64,000 nucleotides of DNA from Lysinibacillus_B sp036662795 (GTDB lineage: Bacteria > Bacillota > Bacilli > Bacillales_A > Planococcaceae): NCBI RefSeq assembly GCF_036662795.1, contig NZ_JBAFWZ010000006.1, positions 62,001-126,000 of the forward strand, given 5' to 3'. Below the pieces are notes generated by a model, which searched no databases, was not told the origin of the DNA, and was given only the letters and a program-made list of their open reading frames with translations. Positions 44,060 through 52,925 of this stretch are shown one piece after another (the first letter of the stretch is position 1; each line of letters begins with the position of its first letter). Made by a program: the position numbers and the translations under genes.

Positions 44060-45268
44060 TTATTCGTGTATTGTTTTATTATTACCTGCAATGTATCCGG
44101 AGATGAGCAATGCAATGGCAATGGCAATAAAAATCGTATTCGGTACGAACCAGCTTCCGGTAACATCTTTAATAAATCCGAAGCAGGTTGGTCCGACTGC
44201 TGCTAGTAAATAACCAATTGACTGTGCAAATCCCGATAATTCTGCCGCTTCATAAGCAGTACGCGTACGAAGAGTAAAGAGCATCATAGCGAGTCCGAAC
44301 GATGAACCGCCAGCAAGACCTAAAAATATCATCCAAACTACAGCGTAATCCGTCCATTCCATAAGCACGCCAGTAAATCCGATAAGGTAGAAAGTCGAAA
44401 ATACTAGTACTAATGGACGTTGTGTTGTAAGCTTTGCCGCAATAATCGGCGTAATAAAGGTCATAGGGATTTGTGCAAACTGCATGACAGAAAATAGCCA
44501 GCCAGCATTTGCTGCATCAATACCTTGTGAAATATAAATCTCTGGGATCCAAGCAGCAGTTGTGTAAAAAATGAAGGACTGCAATCCCATGGCGAACATC
44601 ACTGCCCAAGCAAGTGGGGAGCGAATTAGAGTTGACCACCCTGCTCCTTTTGATGTTCCGCTAGATAGCTGGACTTTTTCCCCTCGCAATTGTGGTATCC
44701 AAAATAAGGTTGCTGCAATTGTGACAACAAGCGCAATAGCTAATGCTCCTTGCCAACCGACTGTAGTATTAGCAATTGGATAGCTGACACCTGCACCAAG
44801 ACCACTCGATAAATTCATCGCCACTGTGTAAATTCCAGTTAACAATCCAATATGTAACGGATATTTCATTTTGAAAAAGCTTGGTATTAAAACATTTCCG
44901 AAAGAAATCGCGACGCCAATTAACACTGTGCCAACGAGTAGTAGTGACGTTGTTCCGAGTGAGCGTAGTATAATCCCGAAAGTAAGTAGGATGACTGAAT
45001 AAAATAACGTCCACTCCATACCAAAGCGTGATGCAACACGTGGAGCAAATGGCGATACAATTGCAAAAGCGAGTAATGGGATAGTCGTTAAAAATCCTGC
45101 TAACACATTGGAAATACCAAGTCCATCTCGAATAAATGACGTAATCGGTCCAACAACGGTTAGTGGTGTTCGTAATGTCATAGCTACAAGGATAATAGCA
45201 ACAACAAATAAGATGACCTTGCTATTGAATTGTAATTTTTTGCTCCTATATTCTTTTGTTGATGCCAT
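44060..45268 (-). CDS. MFS transporter, CynX/NimT type
   Basis: A 402-residue twelve-helix major facilitator. The opening LRTPLTVVGPI and the helix 4-5 block GVAISFGNVLIPSFFKMKYP are characteristic of the CynX/NimT branch, linked to cyanate or 2-nitroimidazole transport; real substrates are mostly unknown. AGGAGGAAT precedes the ATG. The Mrr-type gene starts 67 bases downstream on the same strand. Confidence 0.85.
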   Translation of the reverse strand: MASTKEYRSKKLQFNSKVILFVVAIILVAMTLRTPLTVVGPITSFIRDGLGISNVLAGFLTTIPLLAFAIVSPFAPRVASRFGMEWTLFYSVILLTFGIILRSLGTTSLLLVGTVLIGVAISFGNVLIPSFFKMKYPLHIGLLTGIYTVAMNLSSGLGAGVSYPIANTTVGWQGALAIALVVTIAATLFWIPQLRGEKVQLSSGTSKGAGWSTLIRSPLAWAVMFAMGLQSFIFYTTAAWIPEIYISQGIDAANAGWLFSVMQFAQIPMTFITPIIAAKLTTQRPLVLVFSTFYLIGFTGVLMEWTDYAVVWMIFLGLAGGSSFGLAMMLFTLRTRTAYEAAELSGFAQSIGYLLAAVGPTCFGFIKDVTGSWFVPNTIFIAIAIALLISGYIAGNNKTIHE

Positions 45269-45694
45269 TGTGAATATTCCTCCTATTGCTTTTCTTATTG
45301 GTCTGAATAGTCTAAAAAAACTGAAAAAGCAAAAATAATTGATAACAAAAATTTGCTATGTTAAACTCGAAGACGTTATCTAATTTAATAGATTTTGCCT
45401 CATTTGAAAATGGGGTAGAGGTCGCAATCATTATGACTAGTATAGCTGAGATTTGGAGAATCGGGGAAGCTTTATGAAAGGAATGGTTGCCGAAGTAGTT
45501 TGTCACTACCAGGGCATACTATTGGGGCTGTTTTCGAATAGGAACAGAACTGCCGCATTTTAGCGGGTGAGCTATCGTTTCAAGTTGATGAGGACTTAAT
45601 ATAAGCCGTCACATTACCTTGTGGCGGTTTTAAATTTTTCTCATTGCGATGAAAGATGCCAAAAGCATTTTAAATCAAAAGGAGTTATAAAAAA
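45269..45694. other. intergenic region with possible remnant and terminator
   Basis: Divergent gap between the MFS and permease genes. A 39-codon open frame from ATG 45358 lacks a ribosome site and ends early; I regard it as chance or decay. A terminator-like hairpin at 45604-45640 before the permease gene could attenuate it. Confidence 0.35.
45604..45640 (+). terminator. terminator-like hairpin before permease
   Basis: CCGTCACA and TGTGGCGG form an eight-base stem with one G-U, followed by a T-rich run. No gene ends just upstream, so it may be a leader attenuator of the permease gene at 45695. Confidence 0.5.
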
Positions 45695-47152
45695 ATGAGT
45701 GAAGTAAAAATAGATAGGCTTGGACATAAATCTGAGTTAAAAAGAGGTTTAAAAAGTCGTCATATTACGATGATTTCTTTAGGTGGGACGATTGGTACAG
45801 GATTATTCCTAGCATCCGGCGCTTCCATTGCACAGGCTGGTCCTGGCGGTGCGCTACTTGCTTACGCATTGATTGGTATTATGGTGTATTTTTTAATGAC
45901 AAGCTTAGGGGAGATGGCGGCATTTATGCCAACATCCGGCTCTTTTAGTACGTATGCAACAAGATTTGTTGATCCAGCACTTGGGTTTGCGCTTGGCTGG
46001 AACTATTGGTATAACTGGGCAATTACAATTGCGGCAGAAATCGCGGCAGTATCATTAATTATGAAATATTGGTTCCCAGATAGCTCTTCAGCGTTGTGGA
46101 CAGTTATGTTTATCGCTGTCGTATTAACGTTTAACATGTTGTCAGTTAAAGCATATGGCGAAAGTGAATATTGGTTTGCGATGATTAAAGTTGCAACGGT
46201 TATTATTTTCATTATTGTTAGTTTCTTAATGATTTTTGGGCTTTTAGGTGGAAATGATCCTGTAGGCTTTAAAAATTTCTTTGTGGATGAAGCACCATTT
46301 AACGGTGGCTTCCTAGCAACATTTGGTATATTCCTTGCAGCAGGGTTCTCTTTCCAGGGGACAGAGCTATTAGGGGTGACGGCAGGCGAAACGGATAATC
46401 CAGCAAAAAGTATTCCGAAAGCGGTACGTTCGGTTTTCTGGCGTATTTTACTGTTTTATATTTTTGCCATTGGTGCAATTGGGTTATTAATCCCGTATAC
46501 AGATACACGATTATTATCAGATGATATCGCTGTATCACCATTTACCATTGTTTTTGATAATCTAGGTGTAGCATTTGCTGCCTCTGTGATGAATGCCATT
46601 ATTTTAACGGCTATGCTATCTGCAGGAAACTCAGGTCTATATGCAGCAAGCCGTATGCTCTATCAGCTTGCGGTAGACGGAAAAGCACCAAAGTTTTTCA
46701 TGAAGGTGAATACACGTGGTATTCCGGTATATTCACTTCTTGCTACATTGGCAGTAGGAAGCTTAGCATTTTTAGCATCCTTCTTCGGTGATGGTGTCGT
46801 GTATATGTGGCTACTAAATGCATCGGGTATGTCCGGTTTTATTGCATGGCTAGGAATTGCAATTAGTCATTATCGTTTCCGAAAAGCATATATTGCGCAA
46901 GGACGAGACGTATCGCTGCTTCCTTATCGTGCAGCACTATATCCATTTGGACCACTCTTCGCCTTTATCGTGTGTATGATTGTCATCCTTGGCCAAAACT
47001 ACACAGCATTTACAGGTGACTCGATTGACTGGTACGGTATTTTAGTATCGTATATTGGCCTTCCGCTATTCGCAATATTATGGCTAGGCTATAAACTAAA
47101 ACATAAAACAAAAATCGTTCCATTACAGGAATGTGATTTGGACTATAAATAA
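45695..47152 (+). CDS. APC-family amino acid permease, LysP-like
   Basis: A 485-residue twelve-helix amino acid:proton symporter. RGLKSRHITMISLGGTIGTGLF opens the transport domain, and GEMAAFMPTSGSFSTYATRFVDP and FSFQGTELLGVTAGE are typical of the LysP/aromatic permease branch of the AAT subfamily. Lysine is a reasonable but unproven substrate. AAAGGAG precedes the ATG, and a terminator-like hairpin lies upstream. It is monocistronic. Confidence 0.85.
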   Translation: MSEVKIDRLGHKSELKRGLKSRHITMISLGGTIGTGLFLASGASIAQAGPGGALLAYALIGIMVYFLMTSLGEMAAFMPTSGSFSTYATRFVDPALGFALGWNYWYNWAITIAAEIAAVSLIMKYWFPDSSSALWTVMFIAVVLTFNMLSVKAYGESEYWFAMIKVATVIIFIIVSFLMIFGLLGGNDPVGFKNFFVDEAPFNGGFLATFGIFLAAGFSFQGTELLGVTAGETDNPAKSIPKAVRSVFWRILLFYIFAIGAIGLLIPYTDTRLLSDDIAVSPFTIVFDNLGVAFAASVMNAIILTAMLSAGNSGLYAASRMLYQLAVDGKAPKFFMKVNTRGIPVYSLLATLAVGSLAFLASFFGDGVVYMWLLNASGMSGFIAWLGIAISHYRFRKAYIAQGRDVSLLPYRAALYPFGPLFAFIVCMIVILGQNYTAFTGDSIDWYGILVSYIGLPLFAILWLGYKLKHKTKIVPLQECDLDYK

Positions 47153-47156
47153 TGAG

Positions 47157-47188
47157 AAAGCGGCTTGCATTGGGCAGGTCGCTTTTTT
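47157..47188 (+). terminator. terminator after permease
   Basis: AAAGCGGCTTGC pairs with GCAGGTCGCTTT (two G-U) across ATTGG, then a T run. Confidence 0.82.
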
Positions 47189-47284
47189 CTTTTTGAAACA
47201 TTTATAGAATTCCCATGTTTTCTCAGCTTCTAAATTACTATAATGAAGAAAGGACAGATATTAATATAAGGGGCGAATAAAAGC

Positions 47285-48214
47285 GTGAACATTCAAATTG
47301 AACCATACATAGAGGATGGAAAAACAATCATGCCATCCATTACATTATCCTTGAACACTTCTATAGTTGGCATTTATACAGATGTTAAAAAGATAGACTA
47401 TGTGATGCAAGCATTAAAATCAGTTGGTTATATACACCCGATGGATGAAGGACATTATGAGCGATTAACGATAGAAGAGAGTTTTCGTTATTACTGTGCA
47501 CTTTTCGATAGGAAGGATGAGGTAGAAGAGCTGTTATCAGCTTTTGGATTTTCAAAGCAACGGAAAGTAAAAGTAAAGGATTTAACGAAAAGCGAGAGGA
47601 ATAAATTACATTTTTTAAGAGCCTTTTTACAGACGAGCCAATTGCTAATTATTGAAGAGCCGCTACAGCAAATGGATGAGGACTGTCGTGTGATCGTCAC
47701 ACAATTAATGATGAAATGGATCGAATCAGGGCGCTTTATCCTACTGCTATCCAATAATTTAGAGGATATACTTATTTCGACTGGCGAAATATATCGCGTA
47801 GATCAAACGGGCTGTCATCCATTAGACTTTGCAGACGATTCACCGCCTACCAAAGCTGAAGAAGATATATCATTTAAAATAGAAAAAATCCAAACGAAAA
47901 AGAACGACAAAATTATTTTATTTAATCCACCAGAAATCGACTTTATTGAAAGTATGGATGGAGAGGTCCTAGTTAATGTGGCAGGTGATGCCTATAATTG
48001 CGGGATGACGCTTCAGGACTTAGAGAAAAAATTAAAAGGCTATGGATTTTATCGCTGTCATCGCTCCTATATTGTTAACTTGCAAAAGGTTCGTGAAATC
48101 ATTACATGGACTAAAAATAGCTATAGTTTAAAATTAAATGTTGGTGAGGGAACAGTTATCCCGTTATCTCGCGCTAAAATTTCAGAATTAAAAGAATATA
48201 TTGGCATTTCGTGA
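47285..48214 (+). CDS. LytTR regulator fused to a degenerate ABC ATPase domain
   Basis: A 309-residue regulator. Residues 1-185 follow the plan of an ABC ATPase, but the Walker A loop is gone: the strand SIVGIY is followed by TDVKKIDYV instead of GxxGxGKST. A signature-like LTKSERNKLHFLRA (100-113) and a Walker B-like LLIIEEP (120-126) remain. Residues 205-305 are a LytTR DNA-binding domain (YRCHRSYIVNL, IPLSRAKISELK). It should bind DNA directly without ATP hydrolysis, perhaps docking on an ABC partner. The next operon encodes an ABC exporter with LytTR-like repeats before it. GTG start follows AAGGGGCG. Confidence 0.85.
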   Translation: MNIQIEPYIEDGKTIMPSITLSLNTSIVGIYTDVKKIDYVMQALKSVGYIHPMDEGHYERLTIEESFRYYCALFDRKDEVEELLSAFGFSKQRKVKVKDLTKSERNKLHFLRAFLQTSQLLIIEEPLQQMDEDCRVIVTQLMMKWIESGRFILLLSNNLEDILISTGEIYRVDQTGCHPLDFADDSPPTKAEEDISFKIEKIQTKKNDKIILFNPPEIDFIESMDGEVLVNVAGDAYNCGMTLQDLEKKLKGYGFYRCHRSYIVNLQKVREIITWTKNSYSLKLNVGEGTVIPLSRAKISELKEYIGIS

Positions 48215-48256
48215 AATTTCCTGGGGAATATTGTAGATTAAACAGATCTCCTATAG

Positions 48257-48286
48257 TACAGTTCACCGTCAATTTGCTACAATTCA
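48257..48286 (+). promoter_or_regulatory. LytTR-type direct repeats before ABC exporter
   Basis: TACAGTTCA (48257-48265) and TACAATTCA (48278-48286) are near-identical 9-base direct repeats separated by 12 bases, the spacing and sequence style of LytTR sites such as those of AgrA. They lie about 76-105 bases before the ATPase gene, with a possible TACAGT -10 at 48321. The adjacent LytTR protein is the obvious candidate to bind. Confidence 0.6.
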
Positions 48287-48361
48287 TCGGAAAAAGGCTG
48301 TAGCTTCAATTCTTTTCGAATACAGTAGGTGTAACGAAACGGTTGAAGGAGGATGTTGCAC

Positions 48362-49207
48362 ATGCTAGTTGCAATTGACGTACAAAACGTAAAAAAGACA
48401 TTTGGAAAGTTTGTAGCGCTTGAGGATGTATCATTTTCAATTAAAAAAGGAGAGATTTTTGGTTTTCTGGGTCCAAGCGGCTCAGGTAAAACTACCATGA
48501 TAAAAATCTTAACGGCGCAGCTCGAGCGTACAGCAGGTCAAGCACACGTATTAGGAATGGACGCTATTGAAATGAAGAAAGGCTTCAATAGAGAAAGGTT
48601 TGGAATCTTAACAGATAATAGTGGTCTGTATCAGCGATTATCTATTGAAGAAAACTTACTACTATTTAGTAATTTATACAACTTGCCGAAATCAGCCGTA
48701 AATGAGGCACTCTCATTTGTTAACTTAACGAATGATCGCAAGAAGAAAGTCAATCAGTTATCAAAAGGGATGATTCAGCGGGTTACTTTGGCGCGAGCAA
48801 TTATGCACAAACCAGATCTACTATTTTTAGATGAGCCAACATCGGCATTAGATCCTGTAAATACACAGCATATTTATAATGGATTACGAAGGTTAAATGA
48901 AATGGGTACTACTATATTCTTGACAACACATGACATGCAGGAGGCAGAAACTTTATGTGATCGAGTTGCCTTTTTGCATAAAGGGAAAGTTCAAGTAATT
49001 GGTCAGCCTTCAGAGTTAAAGAAAAGGTTCCGAGATGAGACAATGACCGTCGAGCTGGAATCGGGCGAGCAGCATATTATACCGATGGATGGAACTAAGG
49101 CTACTGAACTACTAGAGTGGATGCAGAACGGACGGGTGTCAAGAATTAGAACGAATGAGCCATCATTAGGTGATATTTTTATGAGTATGACGGGGAGTGA
49201 ATTATAA
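48362..49207 (+). CDS. ABC transporter ATP-binding protein
   Basis: A 281-residue ATPase with intact Walker A (GPSGSGKTT), Q-loop, signature LSKGM, Walker B LLFLDEP and switch His (TTHDMQEAE). The C-terminal 70 residues form the extension common in ABC-2 export systems. ATG 48362 is chosen because the AAGGAGG site abuts ATG 48353. Its stop overlaps the permease ATG (TAATG). The cargo is unknown; drugs or antimicrobial peptides are usual for LytTR-linked exporters. Confidence 0.92.
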   Translation: MLVAIDVQNVKKTFGKFVALEDVSFSIKKGEIFGFLGPSGSGKTTMIKILTAQLERTAGQAHVLGMDAIEMKKGFNRERFGILTDNSGLYQRLSIEENLLLFSNLYNLPKSAVNEALSFVNLTNDRKKKVNQLSKGMIQRVTLARAIMHKPDLLFLDEPTSALDPVNTQHIYNGLRRLNEMGTTIFLTTHDMQEAETLCDRVAFLHKGKVQVIGQPSELKKRFRDETMTVELESGEQHIIPMDGTKATELLEWMQNGRVSRIRTNEPSLGDIFMSMTGSEL

Positions 49208-49911
49208 TGAATATTTCAATAAAACGAATCCAGGCGATTTTCTTAAAGGACTACAAAGAATTTTCACGTAACTATGCAATCTCGACGATGGCTTTAGTGC
49301 CACTTGTTTTAGCTTTTTTCTATAGAGATCTTGCAACAACACAAATGATATTTTTACCGATAAATATGACATTTGCAATGGTTACAACATATATTCAATG
49401 TTGTTTAATTGCAGAAGAAAAGGAACGTAATACACTTCGGGGACTATTGATGTCACCAGCAAGCGTTGCAGATATTTTAATCGGAAAAAGTTCTTTAGTT
49501 TTTAGTATATCAGCCATCATTATTGCACTTACTGTGTATCTAGTAGGTTATGAACCTGCAAATATCGTTGTATTATCATTAGCGATTATTGTATCGATTG
49601 TTTTTTATATCATTCTAGGTACAATTTGCGGATTATTTGCGAAAACAATTATGGAGGCGGGTGTTGCAGTTTTACCAGTTATGTCCGTTTTTTCATTTGG
49701 GCCTACAGCATTAATCATAGCAGACCGATATCCGATTCTTGAGCTTGCGCAATGGTTACCGAGTGCACAGCTGTTGCTATTGGTAGATGCACTAGAAGCA
49801 ACGGCACCTATAAAAGAGATTGCTATACCATTTGTAGTGATCATTGTGTGGATGTTAATAGCTACTTTTGCTGCAAGTATTCTTTATAAAAAACGAATGA
49901 CAGACGAATAA
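49207..49911 (+). CDS. ABC-2 type permease
   Basis: A 234-residue membrane subunit with six helices, including the EEKERNTLRGLLMSPAS cytosolic motif of ABC-2 permeases and a long FSFGPTALIIAD segment. It overlaps the ATPase stop by one base, so the pair is translationally coupled and forms a complete half-transporter exporter. A terminator follows at 49921. Confidence 0.9.
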   Translation: MNISIKRIQAIFLKDYKEFSRNYAISTMALVPLVLAFFYRDLATTQMIFLPINMTFAMVTTYIQCCLIAEEKERNTLRGLLMSPASVADILIGKSSLVFSISAIIIALTVYLVGYEPANIVVLSLAIIVSIVFYIILGTICGLFAKTIMEAGVAVLPVMSVFSFGPTALIIADRYPILELAQWLPSAQLLLLVDALEATAPIKEIAIPFVVIIVWMLIATFAASILYKKRMTDE

Positions 49912-49920
49912 CTTAGAAGG

Positions 49921-49952
49921 AAGCTGTCTCAACGTGAGATAGCTTCTTTTTA
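49921..49952 (+). terminator. terminator after ABC exporter
   Basis: AAGCTGTCTCA and TGAGATAGCTT form an 11-base stem with one G-U, followed by a T-rich run. Confidence 0.82.
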
Positions 49953-50092
49953 AATTTAGACTTTGTTAATGTTTGTTGTTTCAAAAAGGAATTTATCCTA
50001 AGTTAGTTGAAATAGTCATTCTAAGTAAGCTTGTTAATGTTATTAATGTATAATTTAATGGTTAATTTATTTTCTTATTGAGGAGGGGGAAA

Positions 50093-50593
50093 TTGCAAAC
50101 ACTATTTAAATATAACTGGATGGTAAGAGAAGACTGGTATCGTTGGTGTGAAAATGTAAGCGAAGAAGAACTTTTACAAAATCGAACGGGTGGAATGGGA
50201 AGTATATTACATACACTTTTCCATATTATTGATGTTGAGTGGAGCTGGATACGTCTCTTACAGGGTAAAACTGACTTTCAGGAGAGTTTCAATAATTATA
50301 AAAGCTTGAATAAGGTTCGAACATTAGAAATAGAATTTCATTTAGAAGTGGAGAACTTTGTTAATAACTGGAATGCTAATATGGAGAATCAATTATTTAA
50401 CTATACCCTACCAGATGGAAGAATTGAAACGTATACTTGGGGGGAAGTTATGAGGCATACCATTGCTCATGAAATTCACCATATAGGACAATTATCAATT
50501 TGGGCAAGAGAACTGGGAAGAAATCCTGTTTCTGCAAACCTTATCGGACGGGGTCTTTCCTCTCAATCTGAAAATAATATAAATAGAGATTAG
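50093..50593 (+). CDS. DinB-family protein
   Basis: A 166-residue four-helix-bundle protein of the DinB/YfiT superfamily. The metal-binding histidines lie in LHTLFHIIDVE near residue 47 and in RHTIAHEIHHIGQL near 125-135. Members act in thiol-dependent transfer or stress response, most without known substrate. The start is TTG 50093, 6 bases after AGGAGG, because TTG 50078 precedes that site. It is monocistronic. Confidence 0.8.
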   Translation: MQTLFKYNWMVREDWYRWCENVSEEELLQNRTGGMGSILHTLFHIIDVEWSWIRLLQGKTDFQESFNNYKSLNKVRTLEIEFHLEVENFVNNWNANMENQLFNYTLPDGRIETYTWGEVMRHTIAHEIHHIGQLSIWARELGRNPVSANLIGRGLSSQSENNINRD

Positions 50594-50717
50594 CGGCTAA
50601 ATTTAAAAAGTCTTATTTTAAACAGAAAATTCAAAAAACTTACACAGTTACCCCTTCTAATACGGATAATATTATCTGTTAAATAATGTTATAATATAGA
50701 AAAGAGGGGGGATTTGG

Positions 50718-51269
50718 ATGAGTTTAATTGATAATGCGACACAATATATTGCAGCAAAACATGAAGGGCAATACCGTGGTGGGCTGAAAGTTCCGTATTC
50801 TACACATTTATTTGGTGTAGCCCGCATTTTAAAAATTGCAGGATATTCAGAAGAAGTGGTCATTGCAGGTCTTTTGCATGATGTATTAGAGGATACGGAT
50901 GCTACAGAGGAAGAGCTGCGAGTGAAATTTGGTGAGAATATCCTATCACTTGTAAAAGCAGTATCAGAACCAGACAAATCTCTCAGTTGGGACGTTCGAA
51001 AGCAGGAAGGAATAAATCAAATTCAGTTTAAATCTGAATTTGAACTAGCTATAATGCTAGCAGAAAAAATTCAAAATGTTAAATCAATCACGTATGAGGT
51101 AGAAAAGCTTGGAGAGCAAACGTGGAAAAACTTTAATGCTGGAAAGGACAAGCAGCATTGGTATTACATTAATATTATTGAACAGACGAAAAAGCATCAT
51201 CCTAATGCGAAATTATTACCTGAGCTAGAAGAGCATGTTAATCTATTATTTTGCTCTGTAAAAAGCTAG
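50718..51269 (+). CDS. HD-domain phosphohydrolase, SpoT/RelA hydrolase-like
   Basis: A 183-residue HD hydrolase. The metal site is seen in THLFGVARIL and the hallmark LLHDVLEDTD, with a further Asp/Lys in MLAEKIQNVKSI. It resembles small alarmone hydrolases (MESH1-like) or other HD phosphohydrolases; (p)ppGpp as substrate is plausible but unproven. AGAGGGGGG precedes the ATG. The next gene follows after 13 bases, so the two are an operon. Confidence 0.75.
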   Translation: MSLIDNATQYIAAKHEGQYRGGLKVPYSTHLFGVARILKIAGYSEEVVIAGLLHDVLEDTDATEEELRVKFGENILSLVKAVSEPDKSLSWDVRKQEGINQIQFKSEFELAIMLAEKIQNVKSITYEVEKLGEQTWKNFNAGKDKQHWYYINIIEQTKKHHPNAKLLPELEEHVNLLFCSVKS

Positions 51270-51282
51270 AGGAGGTATACCG

Positions 51283-51969
51283 ATGGCAGTTTCAATAGGG
51301 TTTTATAGAAAAATTACAGATTGGATTCTATCCTGTGACAATCGGAAAATAATATTTCGTCCATTTCAAGTAGAAGGGAATCCTTATAAATCTCGTGTCT
51401 TCTTAGTAGGTGCGTTTCCACACCCTCCATTGGATATTTCCCTAGATGAGGCTTCGATGTTTGCAGAGTCGCTAGTGAATCCAGAATTATTCGATCATCT
51501 TTACGGAAATCTAACGGGAACTAAAGAAAATATAGGAATACAGCAATTTATTAGATGGATGAAAATCACACTAAATGAAAATATTCTTTGTACAAATATA
51601 AATGTATTACAGGCAGATTCTTTACAGCATCTCAAGCAATTAAAAATGGCAAATCGTGCGGATTATGAAAAGGGTTTTACAATTTTCCAGCATTTAATGG
51701 AAGAATTCCAACCAGAATTAATTATTTTGCACGGAATGGAAGCGGTTAAGCAGTTTCGAATACAGTTTTACGAGCACCTAGTGGATTATCATGCTTCGAT
51801 TGAAAAAATCCAACATTTAGAGGGGCTAGGTGTATTTGCAGAAATGCGTTTTGATAATGGCAAACGTGTAAGAGTAATGGCATGTCGAAGTCTAGTGTAT
51901 TACGGGAAATCTGGTGAAAGCTTTGCCTCCTTTAAAAACTATGTACAAAAAGTTTTAACGTCAGAGTAG
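51283..51969 (+). CDS. unknown protein, possibly uracil-glycosylase-like fold
   Basis: A 228-residue cytosolic protein. An early strand SRVFLVGAFPHPPLD and a later PELIILHGMEAVKQF recall the uracil-DNA glycosylase superfamily, in which the first loop binds DNA or base and the second is the Leu/His loop, but the diagnostic GEDPG or water-activating motifs are not clear. I cannot assign a function. AGAGGAGGT precedes the ATG. It is second in an operon with the HD hydrolase, which may hint at nucleotide chemistry. Confidence 0.6.
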   Translation: MAVSIGFYRKITDWILSCDNRKIIFRPFQVEGNPYKSRVFLVGAFPHPPLDISLDEASMFAESLVNPELFDHLYGNLTGTKENIGIQQFIRWMKITLNENILCTNINVLQADSLQHLKQLKMANRADYEKGFTIFQHLMEEFQPELIILHGMEAVKQFRIQFYEHLVDYHASIEKIQHLEGLGVFAEMRFDNGKRVRVMACRSLVYYGKSGESFASFKNYVQKVLTSE

Positions 51970-52340
51970 GATTGAAAAAACGAACGTTAGGTAGGAGCAC
52001 GTCGGTTTAACTCTCCAATTTCCGAATAATCCGAATCATTTTATTATTATAATTACCATTGCATTTAGAATAGCGGCTGATTATAATTGTAACATTCTTA
52101 AATTATAGCTAAATAGACTCACTCATATAACAGCGGGAATAAGGCTCGCAAGTTTCTACCAATCTACCGTAAATAGGTTGACTATGAGGGACATGCTTAA
52201 CTTTAAATTGTCACATTAAAGTGATTTTTTTAGTTGGATTCTTTTGACGATAACTCGAAAGACTTGTTCTCCTCTAGTAGGTAACGGGCTTTCGGGTTTT
52301 TATGTTTGAGTTGAATTAGAATAGAGGAGGAGCTTTCAAC
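51970..52340. other. xpt leader region
   Basis: It contains the guanine riboswitch (52115-52192), a short hairpin with T run at 52211-52231 and the main terminator (52254-52302). The first 140 bases, presumably including the promoter, show no other element. Confidence 0.7.
52115..52302 (+). ncRNA. guanine riboswitch and expression platform
   Basis: The purine aptamer is clear: ACTCATATAA, then the P2/L2 segment GCGGGAATAAGGCTCGC, the J2/3 CAAGTTTCTACC, the P3 arm ATCTACCGTAAATAGGTTG, and ACTATGAG closing P1. The specificity position in GACTATG is C (52182), which indicates guanine, not adenine. A terminator at 52254-52302 (CTCGAAAGACTTGTT with TAACGGGCTTTCGGG, then a T run) is the off state; guanine binding should stop xpt-pbuX transcription. 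Confidence 0.92.
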
Positions 52341-52925
52341 GTGAAGCTTTTAAAGGAGAAAATCGAGCAAGAGGGCAAAGTTTTATCGGATGTTGTTTTA
52401 AAGGTTGATGCATTTTTAAATCACCAAATTGATCCACAACTAATGAAGGAAATTGGTGAAGAATTTGCAAATCGCTATTCAGACGAAATCATCACAAAAG
52501 TATTAACAATCGAATCTTCAGGAATTGCACCAGCTACATTCCTTGGCTTAACAATTGGAGCACCAGTTGTATTTGCCCGTAAACGCAAATCACTTACATT
52601 AACGGATAATTTATATTCTTCAAAGGTACATTCTTTTACAAAAAATGAAACGAATGAAATATCCGTTTCGAAAAACTTCTTATCTCCAGAGGATAATGTC
52701 ATTATTATTGACGACTTCCTAGCAAACGGTGAAGCGGTTAAAGGGTTACTTGATATCGCCCAGCAAGCCGGTGCCAAAGTTGTGGGTGTTGGAATTGTAA
52801 TCGAAAAAGGATTCCAAGACGGTGGAAAACAACTCCGTGCACAAGGTGTTCTAATTGAATCTCTAGCTAGAATTAAATCGTTAGAGGACGGAAAGGTCGA
52901 GTTTTTTGACGATGGTGAATTCTAA
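52341..52925 (+). CDS. xpt: xanthine phosphoribosyltransferase
   Basis: A 194-residue purine salvage enzyme converting xanthine and PRPP to XMP. The PRPP loop is VIIIDDFLANGEAVKGL, and the length and N-terminal LKEKIEQEGKVL match B. subtilis Xpt. The start is GTG 52341, 8-9 bases after GGAGGAGC. Its stop overlaps the pbuX ATG. Guanine represses it through the upstream riboswitch. Confidence 0.95.
   Translation: MKLLKEKIEQEGKVLSDVVLKVDAFLNHQIDPQLMKEIGEEFANRYSDEIITKVLTIESSGIAPATFLGLTIGAPVVFARKRKSLTLTDNLYSSKVHSFTKNETNEISVSKNFLSPEDNVIIIDDFLANGEAVKGLLDIAQQAGAKVVGVGIVIEKGFQDGGKQLRAQGVLIESLARIKSLEDGKVEFFDDGEF

Noticed and set aside
43993..44166. 58-residue N-terminal extension of the Mrr-type protein
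   Set aside because: It overlaps the upstream MFS gene, lacks a ribosome site and reads as non-protein sequence; TTG 43992 has a good site.
45358..45477. 39-codon frame in the MFS/permease gap
   Set aside because: No ribosome site and no conserved pattern; kept only as a note in the intergenic entry.
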